Translations under genes and position numbers: made by a program | Assembly (NCBI GenBank): GCA_037043015.1 | Contig: CM073326.1 | Span: forward strand, 6,483,845 to 6,547,844 | DNA length: 64,000 nucleotides | Direction: 5' to 3' | Origin: Bryum argenteum | Lineage: Eukaryota > Streptophyta > Bryopsida > Bryales > Bryaceae | In this document: piece by piece, positions 45,490-56,056 of the stretch | Layout: each line of letters opens with the position of its first letter | Position numbering within the stretch: position 1 is the stretch's first letter | Notes under the pieces: generated by a model | What the model was told of the DNA's origin: nothing | Seen by the model: the letters and a program-made list of their open reading frames with translations, nothing else | Databases searched by the model: none

Positions 45490-45758
45490 TTAACCCCTAA
45501 AGGCCCATGATGTTTTGGGAGCTTGAAATCCCAACACTGACCACTATGTACTAATGCGGGTACGTCCAATATTTTTGGAAATTTTTGATAACTTCAACCG
45601 TAGGATCTTGAAGTAGACTACCATAGGTAGTAGTGTGAAAATTTTCAACCGTTGGATCATCACTGGATGTGAGATCATAACATTTGAAGTTGACTGTAAA
45701 TTTTTTTTGGCCTTGACCGTAAAAGCCGAATCGGCGGCCGTGGGCCTTTAGGGGTTAA
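45490..45758. mobile_element. TTAA-flanked element (269 bp), perfect 18-bp ends
   Basis: Ends are TTAACCCCTAAAGGCCCA and TGGGCCTTTAGGGGTTAA. It lies only 35 bp from the 931-bp element, so two insertions are nearly adjacent. The interior contains CGTAGGATCTTGAAGTAGAC and CGAATCGGCGGCCG near the right end. Confidence 0.85.
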
Positions 45759-46689
45759 GTCACTAGTATCTTTTGGATGCTCTAACCCCTAACTACATCC
45801 AAAACTTTCATGTAAGGGAACAAATCATAGGGTTCTCTAGACTTTGTTAAGTGTAATTTAACGTTAATGTATGTCTAGCGGAGGAAGGTTTTGTATTTTA
45901 TCTTTGCAATAAAGGATTTCAAACTTTCATGTAAACTTCTGCTTTGTAATTGCAATCCCAACGAAATTTGACCCTCTTACATTGAACAGACTTCTGAAGC
46001 ACGCATTGTTCAAAACCAGGATCGTTACCCTTCAATTGGGAAGAACCGGCGGACTTTATGATCATGCAAGATGTGAATATCCTCGACTCTCTCAAATCTT
46101 TCCTCAAGTAGTTGATATACCAACCCCTTTTTGATTCAAAATCAAGACGATCCGATGCCATGAATGACCCACCTACCACCTATTTCACAAGCTACAAGTT
46201 GTCTGAATCCACCCACTTTCATCCAATAACTCCACAAGTAGTCGGTGTTTGACATCCTACACCTGGTCACTTCTCAGTACTGCTCAGATTGTGAGCTCTC
46301 CACCTTACATTCATTATTCTTGCTAAAAGCTCAAATATAGAAGATATGGCGAAACAATACAACCTTGAAGTTTGTCGATCCTCTGTAAGTAAGAAGTACA
46401 AAAACAAAAACAGATATGAAACTGGACCATCAAATATTGAGTCAAAACAACATAATACCAGGAACTTGAGGAAAAAACTAAGTTGTTTGAGCATGTACCA
46501 AATTATCCGAGGTGAAGTTACGCTTGTGAAAAGCTTGAAAATGCTGCAGCCTCCACCCTCTAACTCTGCTACTATCCAACCAATATCCAAAGCTACAGTG
46601 AGGACTTACAAGGAACTTAACACTGCTCACATGATCCCTAAAAACTGAGGGGTATTAGTGAGAGATGAGATGAGAGACCTCTAAACAGC
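45759..46689. other. Gene-free interval before RPN5
   Basis: Short unrelated ORFs occur on both strands but none has a recognisable motif. The last part probably holds the RPN5 3' UTR. Confidence 0.35.
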
Positions 46690-49600
46690 CTACTGTACTT
46701 TAAGTGTGACTTTGTGAACCATGGTTTCCTTGTGAATCTGGTGGCAGCTTTTCTCGACGAGGTCCAACAACTTCTCAATGTTAACAGCCCACGAGTTTAG
46801 AACGTCGTTGCTGTCCATCTTGCTGGTAAATGTCACAACTCCTGCTGGTCTATCCACCTTGGCAATCAGGGCTTTTGATACCACCATTTCTGAGAGGTGC
46901 TTCTCCGTTTCCTGTCACAAAAATAATATCATATAAGAATAGTGTTGTTTGTTTTTTCTCGAGTGAACAAGGACCACGATGCATAATCTACAGAGCGGGA
47001 ATAGTCAGTAAACTGAACATGGAAACGGAGTTGATACCTGAAGAGTGAGGCACAAGAGTTCGGAGAGCCTCTTCAATGTGATTCTTGAGTAATATTTCGA
47101 AACCACCAAGATGTTCTGAGATGAGGTGCAATAAAAAGAGTTAGTTGCAGAAACTGTACTGAGTTAAAACGAGATAAATTAACCAGAAATAGTCAGTCAT
47201 AGCCTACATGTTCGATGACTCGCTGGCGAAGGTCTTCAGCTGCCCGTTCTCCAAGAGTCCCACCAGGCAGATTAACTTCCTGTTCAAACTCCGACTTGTA
47301 ATCCTCCCAGAAGCCGTCCCACCTTATCACTTCCATCGTTACAAATTGCTTCAACAGAGATCTGTAACCATAGCAATAAAACCATGGAGATTCAGCGATC
47401 TTGCTCAGTTTCACTTGGAAAATAATAATAAGATCGCCCTAGGCCGAAAGGCCTTATGTTGCCATAGCCAGATTTGCCTGGGGGTAGAAAGACAAGACGG
47501 CTAAATTTCACTTTCAACTAACACCAAGCGATTTAGGCGTCTCATACACCCTATCGTCCGAAATATTCAGAGTCGCGAAATTGAACTTTAGAGAAGCAAT
47601 CATGAAGCAAAAAGAATAGGCAATAAACTTACTGAAACTTGGGGATTTCAGACAACTTCTTGTCTTCGAGCGTGCTGTTAAGTAAGCTGGATTGCATTGG
47701 ATCATGAGGAGCCAGAACTAAGAACCAACAAATCTTCCTCAAAATCTAACAACACCCCAGCCCAAAGTAAGCAATATATTAGTGCAAAAGTCAAAAGGGT
47801 AAACGGATACAAGATTTCTGCAGTATCTAAAGCTTTCATCAGAACAAAGTAAGTGAAGGCCGATGTACTCACAGGAACCCACTCTGGCTGCCCTTCCACG
47901 GCCATGGCAGTATCAGAATTCTCTGCCTCGCTCTTCACTAGACCTTCGTATATAGCTTGATAGCTCCGACAGATCTCCAAATACTCGTGGTTGTGTGCGT
48001 AGTACCTGGAAAGAAAAAATCATCCATTATCTTGAGATGTCACTTAAGACGCTAGATAGGACCCTCTGAAGCCAAAGGTTATGAAAAGATTTGGCAGCAG
48101 ACTATACCTGATCATATGCTCGTAGTAGATCCGCCTCAACTCAGGGAGTGTTGGCACATCCGGAGCTGGTTCCTCAATAATACTCTCGGCTTCCTTAGCC
48201 TTCTTCTTTTGTCTCGTACTTTCAGTAAAGCTCTTAGGATTGATCTTTCTAGACAAAATCTGTGCCCTAATAAAATCTTTGCGATCGAGGCAAAGACGAA
48301 CCTGTCCCAACGCAACCCAGTCAGCATAAAATGACATGAACCAGATTAAGAGCCTGTTGAAAAAACAATATTGAAACCAGCTGGTGAACAAAGAATCGTC
48401 CATACTTGCTCAAGAATGAAGGCAATTTTCTCAGTCTTGGCCATGGCACCAAAGGTCTCCACCTGAACCAACAAATACCGAGCTCAGATTAGGGAACCCT
48501 CACGTGCACCACATCTAATTTTAAAATGCACAAACAACATGAAATACTCCTAGATCAATTCAAGGTTTATGACGGGCACATACCGCCACTTCTTGCATGC
48601 AATCCGCAGCTTCAGCAATTTGCCCTTGCTCTTCTCTGATCTTTGCTAGCTTCTTGATAAGTCGCGCCCTTTCTATCTCGACATAAATCTGTCGGTAGCA
48701 CAGAGTCCATCGAAGTAAGAGAATAGCAATACAAGACCGTCAAAGAAATAACATATCCAATCGCATACTATGATGAAAATTGCACCTTCCCAGCAGACAC
48801 AGTGTTGAGAGTCTCAATCAGCTCGATGCGACCTTCTACAGTTGGGACTTCGTCGATGTACTTCATAGCTTGCTGCACCATCGCAGTCACGGCCTGCACA
48901 TCACCATCATACCACGATCATGTTGAGAATTAAAATGGCAAGTCAAGGCCACGGTATAATCACATTTAAAAAGAAAAATTACACTATTTACTCTACTTCG
49001 TGTATGATAGTGTTATCATACACTACTTCGTACAATTGATGCTCATTGGAGAAGAAAAGAAGTCATTCAGCTCAAAGGCCGCTTAATGATTGACTAGATA
49101 CTCACCAAAGCTTCGCTTAGCTCAACTTCGATGATGGTCCCTAGATTAACCAGACGATAGGTCCAGTTATTGCAAAACTCTAAAAAGTTGCAGAGTTTTG
49201 CGATGAGCGGACCTTTCTATCGATACCTTTGTTTCAGTAGCAAGTACTGGAACCACCAGGTTTCGTGAAGAAACATTTTGTATACAAATCTTAATAGTTT
49301 CTGTAATTGCTACTGCGTGACATGTCGACACTACATAAAATGGACAGAGTACCTGATAAACTAGGTAATTAGATAATCCGTTTCGTGAGTGCCTCTATCC
49401 GAAACCCTAATTAGAACCTAAAGGTGATTCAAGCTGCGTGGAGAAAGCACAATAAGAACATCCGATGAAATGACCTAATACGTCTTGGTCCAAGCCATTC
49501 TTTCTTACTCTTAGATTAAGAAGAAATGGCAAAATCTTGTGAATCAAGAGCCTACCTGTTTCAGTTGGGACCGTCGCTTAGAGAGAAGCAGAATTTGCTC

Positions 49601-49864
49601 GTTAAGCGTTTTCCATGCCTTGGCTTCATAGCACAACTGAATAATTTGGATCACCACCGTCCTGGTGCCAACGACATCCGCAGCGAGACGCATTTGCTTT
49701 TCTTCATTGAGCAGCGACTCGATCTTCGCATTGAGCTTACCGTCCTCCTGTACAGCAATTCATTTCAATCGATGAAACCCCAGAGTGACCTAGCCAGGGC
49801 CATATGGCACGGGAATTGGCTCCTTCGAAAGCGATTGAAATTTTGTAATAGAGAAACATACCAT
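46690..49864 (-). CDS. RPN5: 26S proteasome regulatory subunit RPN5 (PSMD12)
   Basis: RPN5 is a PCI-domain scaffold subunit of the 19S lid. About ten exons are readable on the minus strand. Exon 1 appears to end with the ATG itself (49,864-49,862, then donor GTATGT), and exon 2 is 49,747-49,556 ([39 protein letters not shown]). Later exons contain [80 protein letters not shown], and [21 protein letters not shown]. The C-terminal part has [19 protein letters not shown] (PCI winged helix), then [38 protein letters not shown] and [20 protein letters not shown], ending at TAG 46,690. The order and length are as expected for RPN5. No lesion is seen. Confidence 0.95.
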
Positions 49865-50160
49865 GATGAAGTGTGCCGTGAGATCGAGGTGTGCGCAAGC
49901 AAAGATTATGGCGACGACGAAACACCGATATACGATCCCTTTGAAGGAAGGTTGAGTGAAGGCGGAGTCTCAAGTTCTTCATCACACGTTTGGCCGGGTG
50001 CCGACCAGATGAGTGGTTTTTATTCACCCGGCCCGGTTTCTCCCCCTCTTTCGTTTCTTCCGTGGTTCCTTGTACCCGACGTGAGCATATGTCAAATTGA
50101 CGAAGTTCAACAATTCTTTTATTACATAAATTTGGTACGTAATTTTGTCCAAATGGCTTA
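49865..50160 (-). promoter_or_regulatory. Probable RPN5 5' UTR/promoter side
   Basis: This lies directly upstream of the proposed RPN5 start. The plus-strand ORF across 49,526-50,161 is antisense to RPN5 exon 2 and is a shadow. Confidence 0.35.
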
Positions 50161-50574
50161 AGCTGTATTTTTTATTTTTTTTATTTGGGTGTTGATTTGA
50201 GTGATTGAATTTTGTAATAGATTTGGTCTAAGACCGAGAATGACAAATTAACATTTAATTATTTGATCAACTCTTAGAAAAACTAATGATAATATATTCA
50301 ATTTTGAAATATCATTGGCACTAGCTTATTGTGTTGTCTATGAATTTATTATCCTCTACCCATCAGTTTGGAGAGATAAGGTAAGTATTTTTTTTGTGAG
50401 TGGCAAATTCACCTTGTGGCAGTTATGCCTTTTTGATTAAGATACCGTACCGACTATAAATATCATCTCTGTTGTGACCGTTCAATCAAGATGGAATTTT
50501 TATCCCATACCGACTACTTGTCATGACGTTGCAAGATATTTTGATTTCATTCGACTATCAAAGTGTTTCAATCA

Positions 50575-50775
50575 AGGTGATATCTCAATCCCATACCGAT
50601 CCATAGTTGTGGTCTTGGACATGTTGATCCCATACCGACCAACTGTCGTTGTTTTTTCACACATCTTGATCCCAAACCGGCCAACAGTCATGGCTTTTTC
50701 AAACATCTTGATCGCATACCAACTAACTATTGTGGCTTTTTCAGACATCTTCATTCCATACTTATGTCTTGGACG
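50575..50775 (+). repeat. Degenerate 42-bp tandem repeat
   Basis: Four to five units of the type CTTGATCCCATACCGACCAA, then CTGTCGTTGTTTTTTCACACA, with many substitutions. Similar CCCATACCGA pieces are scattered from 50,505 to 50,960. Confidence 0.6.
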
Positions 50776-51324
50776 TTTCAATTAAGGTGGTATTTTGATC
50801 CCATACCCACTCACCTTCTTAACTTTTAAAGCTATTGATCTCATATCATCTATGCAACCACATGTTGTAATTTTTAGCAAAGATAATATCTTAACTTACA
50901 ATGACTCTACAACTATATGTCATAAACTTTCAACAAATATGATATCTTGGTCCCATACCGATTGTATCGACTCTACAATCTTTTGCTGTGAACTTTCAAC
51001 AATTCTAATTCTATACAAGTGAATCACCTATTACAAAGATAATCAGTAGTATTCAATATTGAGCATAAAATAAAGTCACAATGGCTCAAAACAAGTGACC
51101 TTTCATGTTTTGTGCACGAAGAATTGTACTCGTGCAACGAAGTATTGTGTATATGCGAGGTTAAAATACCATAAACTACAAATGCCTTCTTTGAACCGAT
51201 AATTATTTTTTATTTAAAAATAAAATATTAAATCAATAATATGTAGTGTGAGCTACAATTTAATAAAGACAATGATCATATACAATGTTCAATTTCAAGT
51301 GGTTGGTTAGTTATGTTAAGGCTC

Positions 51325-51800
51325 CACAAGCCTTTAGCTTGGTGATTAGGGCTGATGGCCCCTAATGAGGAGGTCGTAGGTTCTATTCTCCATGTCGATG
51401 TGGTCCTCACTATCATAGTCCACCCAACTATGGTGGGGGGTTTTTGGACCTCGTAGTATCAGTACCTCAAAGCCCTTTAGCGAGATACAATGTCGGATAT
51501 CTCTAAGGCACTAGTAGCTAGGTAGGAACTAGCATAGTGTTAGCCCCAAGAGGGGTTAGTTGTCCCGCTATTGGTGTAATGACCTACGGGCATCCTAGTA
51601 GCTAGGTAGGAACTAACATAGTGTTAACCTTAAGAGGGGTTAGTTGTCCCGCCATTGTTGGAATGACCTCAGGGCATCCATCCAAGGAGATGTTGAACGA
51701 ACTCTCCATTCATGCCGGCCTCTACATACGTTGGAGTTTTTTTTTATTTTTTATTGGGTTGGTGCAAATACAATGTCCGTTTGGCCTACCCTTGATTATC
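51325..51800 (+). repeat. tRNA-headed SINE-like element with internal 84-bp duplication
   Basis: The head TTTAGCTTGGTGATTAGGGC (51,333) resembles a pol III A box, and GGTTCTATTCTCC (51,379) resembles a B box, at tRNA-like spacing. Downstream, an 84-bp unit starting CTAGTAGCTAGGTAGGAACT occurs twice in tandem (51,511-51,594 and 51,595-51,678). A T-rich tract follows at about 51,730. It is not a functional tRNA: the arms do not pair properly. The SINE label is inference. Confidence 0.5.
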
Positions 51801-52833
51801 ACCCCACAAAAGGTATTACTATTACTTTTATATTAAGTGCTTCTTTATGCAAAATTGCGTGTTGTTATATCCATCTTATTAAGAGTCTAAATAGTAATAG
51901 AAGAGGTTTACATACTTTTCTTTTTTTTTTGAAAGTTAATACCAATACATTTATTACAAAATTGAATCATAATACTCATCACTATATTATTTTAAAAAAT
52001 AAATATTATGTAACTCTTGTTTTAACACTATTTATAACATATAAGAAAATTGACATGTAAACCACACGATGATTGTTGAATACTTGAGTAGAGCATAGAG
52101 GCAAATCATGCATGTCTATAGAGATTAGGAAAGTAAATTGTTAATGTTCATTGTTTAACCTAGGAATGTAATTATCAATTTGAATTTTTTAATTCCACTT
52201 CTAAAACTTCACATTCCTAGTCTAAATAATAAATGACACATTAAGCCCATTGAATTAAAACCCTAAATATAAAGCTACTTGCACCAGAATCTATGCCATA
52301 ATTTCACAAAATCTTATGCTATCACCACAATTATAGTAGATCTCGGATCCAATTCAACAATTTTTGTCAAGGACGGGTCTTGTATGGGAAGATTTTGGCT
52401 TTACAAATTCCAACCTCTCATCCAAAGTTTCAAATGTCACTTGGGAACGCTAAGGGGTGGAATTAAATCTCAAAACTCTATTTACAAACACCAAGTCATT
52501 TTGCTTCAATTTGTGTTGTTCCTAACTTAAGCAATACACACAACCGTTCATCTCTCATGAGAAAATCACAAAAATCACTTCCTTCTATGGCCAAAAACCT
52601 GAAGTTCTCGGTTTCCTTCTCTTTCCTTCAAGGATCGCCGCCTCTCCGGCCCGGCCTCCCTCGTCCATCACTCCCATTACTTCTTTAGTCCCGTAGAAAA
52701 CTTCTAATGCACTTCGGAAGAGATTAGTGCTTTCCACAACAGATCTGGTTCTGAATACTCACATTTACAAGCACTTATCAGAGGAGAGGCTACAACTTTT
52801 GCAGTGTTCTGCTCATCGTAGTGTTGAGCAATT

Positions 52834-54501
52834 ATGGCCGCTCGTAGCCAGTCCCGGCTGCTGCTGAGGACGCTGCTGCAGCCAAACACAAGAGGAGTGA
52901 GCTCCCTAGGGCCATTGCGATCGGGACAGACTCAGAATGAGGGAACGGAGGATTTCGCCAGCAAGATCTTACTGGAAATGCGAGGCCGCAAAGGCGAGGA
53001 GGTAGGATATTTTACTGCAAGAAGAAATTTTAATTTCCAACATTTTGTTAAACCCTAAAACCCTAAAATCTGGTTTTGGATTTCTTAGAAACCGGCCTCG
53101 TCGGAAGAAAGCGCTCCCGACAGTGGCAGCAGCTACCTCTCGCAGCTCACTATGCGAGGGTTGAAGGCGCGGACGGATGGTGCACCTGCTGAATCGCCTC
53201 GTAAGAACCTCCCCCTTTCGGGAATTTTGGTTTAGGAGCTAGGGTTTTGATTCTGCAATCCTTGCGATATGATTGTATGTGGCATTTTAAAAGGGACGCT
53301 TTGTGTTTTGGATTTAGTGTTTGCTGTTGTTTTGTTGAATCTTCCTGCTCTGACATTTTGATCGGGATGTTGGTAAGGCAGTGCAGAAGCTTGGCCAACT
53401 TAGCAGGCTTGGAGATATGAACCAAGGGCCTGGATATATGTTTTTGCCTCCCAAAGAGCATCTTATTGAGAGAGTATGAATCCTTAAACCCTGAATTCAG
53501 AGAGTATCCTCACCAGATACGTTCAAATAGGCTTCATGTTCTATCAAGTGGCTCATTCTTTTGTTACACTCACTGTTGGAAAATTTCTCCTCGTCTGCAA
53601 TTTAGCTTGGTAATTCAAGGCATGATCTTTACGGGCTTTCTGTTAGTGGCTGAGCAACACCTGTGTGTTTCAGTACTATGCTGATGAACACTTATCATCA
53701 ATGGAGCGCCACAAGATCGAGCTGCAGAAAGTGAGGGAGGAGTACCGAATTCATGAGGGAGACTGTGGTTCTTCGCAAGTACAGAGTAAGTTTTCTAATC
53801 ATGGAAAGGAGAAGTATGTCTGCTCTAACACACAAGTTTGAAAGAATATTGCTGTGATACGGAGGCCTTCAGTTGAATGTGGTGTTCTACATATTGTTCA
53901 TTAGACTTAGATTGCTCCGGTGCTGTTTGTAATGACTCGCCTTTAGTTGACATGATGCTAATGAGGTTCGGTTTCATGCAGTTGCCCTTCTAACAGCAAA
54001 GATCAAGTACATGGCTGAGCACATGAAGAGTCACAAAAAGGTAGAAGATTGTCTACTATATCTCTTCCTGTTTAACATTCTGAGCATGGTCTAGTAATTT
54101 GCTCATAATCGTATAGAAATGAGAGGGTTCAAATGCACACAATGCATAGTGTGGCTAATTCACAAGGATTTGAAGTTTCATTGGAAGTGGACCTGAAAGC
54201 AACACAAGATCTTGCACATCCCAATGTCTTTTTGGTGCAATATCCAAGGATTTTGTGTTTGGGTATCTCTGCCTCAGTACACTCATAATTTTCAATTTCG
54301 TTGCTAAATCTCACTGATGGAAATCCTGACTTCAATCACTTACGGTTAATTTTGCAGGATTTCCACTCTCGGAAGGGCCTGGAAGGCATGATCGAGCAGA
54401 GGAAGAAGTTGTTAAAATATCTGCGACGAACAGATTGGGATGAGTATTGTGTGCTCATCACCAGATTAGGACTTCGGGACAGGCCAAATGAAGTCCGATA
54501 G
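52834..54501 (+). CDS. Mitochondrial ribosomal protein uS15m (RPS15 family)
   Basis: uS15 is a small-subunit ribosomal protein that binds the 16S-type rRNA early in assembly. Six exons: 52,834-53,001, 53,089-53,200, 53,382-53,473, 53,674-53,785, 53,982-54,040 and 54,358-54,501. The N-terminus (MAARSQSRLLLRTLLQPNTR) is Arg/Leu/Ser-rich without acidic residues, as in a mitochondrial targeting peptide. The family core is clear: EYRIHEGDCGSSQVQIALLT, AKIKYMAEHMKSHKKDFHSR, KGLEGMIEQRKKLLKYLRR, DWDEYCVLITRLGLRD. The splices keep frame with phases 0, 1, 0, 1 and 0. A plastid location is possible but less likely given the long N-terminal region. There is no operon-like context. Confidence 0.9.
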
Positions 54502-55384
54502 TTCGCACATGCTGACTATTTTTCTATAAACGTGTGGAGCTTCGTTGCAATTCATACATTTTTCTGATACTTTTGTTGTCTGAAACAATATCTACTGGCG
54601 TTCGAATCTCTATGATACCAATGTATGACACCATTCTCTTCTTGGTTGATCGTTCGTGATTTCTTTTCAAGATACATGTGCAGAAGGGAGACATATGGGT
54701 GCTTTTTACATGAGTGGGGAGTAAAGTATGAATGTCATGCAAGAAAACAAGAATTACCTACTTTGGCTTTCTCTGATGTTGTGTTTTAATTGTACATTAC
54801 CTCTTGTAGTCAACTATTACTACATAATTCTCTCTGCCATGGATGTGCTTATGTCTTGTTGTGAACTATTCCTACATAAATATTTTTGACATAGATGTGT
54901 TTTCATGCACGTGTTTTCACGAGGTTGCTCTCTCCCATGTATTCCACATATAAGGTGAGAGTTGCAAGGGATGGCCAATTTTCGTACTTTTATCTATTTT
55001 CTTACACATGAGTAGAAGAGATCTAGGCAAGGGGTTGCATCAAGTGGTGGGAAATTTCACAAGAAAGCATTGAACTCACAGCCTCATGGCAAGAGAAGCC
55101 TCATCATCTGCTCTCATCTGCTAGTTTTAGTATCATCATAAAGTTCGGCAAAATTTGTGAGAGCTTAGTTTAAGTTAAAACTTTTCTCAAATCATTCATA
55201 AAATTTGAAACGCTTACGGTATGGGTACAATAAACTTTACCTTATCACTCAAAAATGTACCTCCTGGGTACCTTCTGATAAAGGACACTGCTCAACCTTA
55301 TACAGATACATAAGCACAAAAATCATCCTCCCAGACATCTGCTCGGGGTTGTTCATCTCCCGGGCTTCTAGAGTTTCGGAATTC
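54502..55384. other. Gene-free interval 3' of uS15m
   Basis: The uS15m 3' UTR probably occupies the first few hundred bases. Nothing else is recognised before the tRNA. Confidence 0.4.
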
Positions 55385-55468
55385 GTCAGCATGGCCGAGT
55401 GGTCTAAGGCGCCAGACTCAAGTTCTGGTCTTCGTAAGGGGGCGTGGGTTCGAACCCCACTGCTGACA
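55385..55468 (+). tRNA. tRNA-Leu (anticodon CAA)
   Basis: The acceptor stem GTCAGCA pairs with TGCTGAC, discriminator A (55,468). The A box is TGGCCGAGTGG, the anticodon stem-loop is CCAGA-CTCAAGT-TCTGG with CAA, the long variable arm is typical of class II tRNA-Leu, and the B box is GGTTCGAACCC. There is no intron. A T-rich pol III terminator follows at about 55,477-55,486. Confidence 0.96.
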
Positions 55469-55474
55469 GGCGTT

Positions 55475-55487
55475 TTGGTTTTTTTCC
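55475..55487 (+). terminator. Pol III terminator of tRNA-Leu
   Basis: TTTTGGTTTTTTT begins shortly after the tRNA 3' end, as expected for pol III termination. Confidence 0.7.
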
Positions 55488-56056
55488 CGCATTGCACGAG
55501 AATGATTCTCTCTTCCAGATTCATTTACAACAATTGGTCCTTACGTTTCAACTTTGAGATTCTGCAACAACTTCATGTTCTCACATTAAGCCACGTGGAA
55601 GAGACCATTTTAGCTCAGAATTCAGATTGAGGCTCAAGTATCAATACAATTCCTGATTTCAGTTACAAGAAGAAAAACCCAAAGTAGCATAAATGATGAA
55701 AAGTCCAGTAAATGAATCAATCAATATATACAATATTTTATAAATCTGTAAGCAAATTCTTACAGGCAATATGAGCAATGCGGCATTGAGTTCAACCTTT
55801 GCCTCTGCGAGCTCTGGACTCTGTAATGTACTCACTAGTACCTATACTTTCATACTTCATCTCCACACTAGGAGGTCCTTGCCTGCACTTGGAAGTCAAA
55901 AACATGCAATAGAACTGTTTCAGCTTTTTGCCATGCCAATGCTAACCCCCAAAACTCGACAATCTTACAATATTTTCTGCACAAAGAATGCTATCGAGAC
56001 TAGTTTTGAGCCCAAAAATGATGAAGTATTTAAAGACCTCTACTATCCATCTTGGA

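Larger units (their letters stand above)
50161..52833. other. Intergenic region between RPN5 and uS15m
   Basis: AT-rich DNA with a 42-bp degenerate tandem repeat (50,575-50,775) and a tRNA-headed SINE-like segment (51,325-51,800). The last few hundred bases before 52,834 are probably the uS15m promoter and 5' UTR. No other gene is supported. Confidence 0.45.

Noticed and set aside
45919..46648. Small ORFs of 86-107 codons between the TTAA element and RPN5
   Set aside because: No motif, no splice logic and overlapping on both strands; not supported as genes.
49526..50161. Plus-strand ORF of 211 codons
   Set aside because: It is antisense to RPN5 exon 2, which has clear family sequence and splice sites.
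51325..51400. Functional tRNA gene
   Set aside because: Box-like sequences are present but acceptor and anticodon stems do not pair, and the B box lacks the GGTTCGA consensus.
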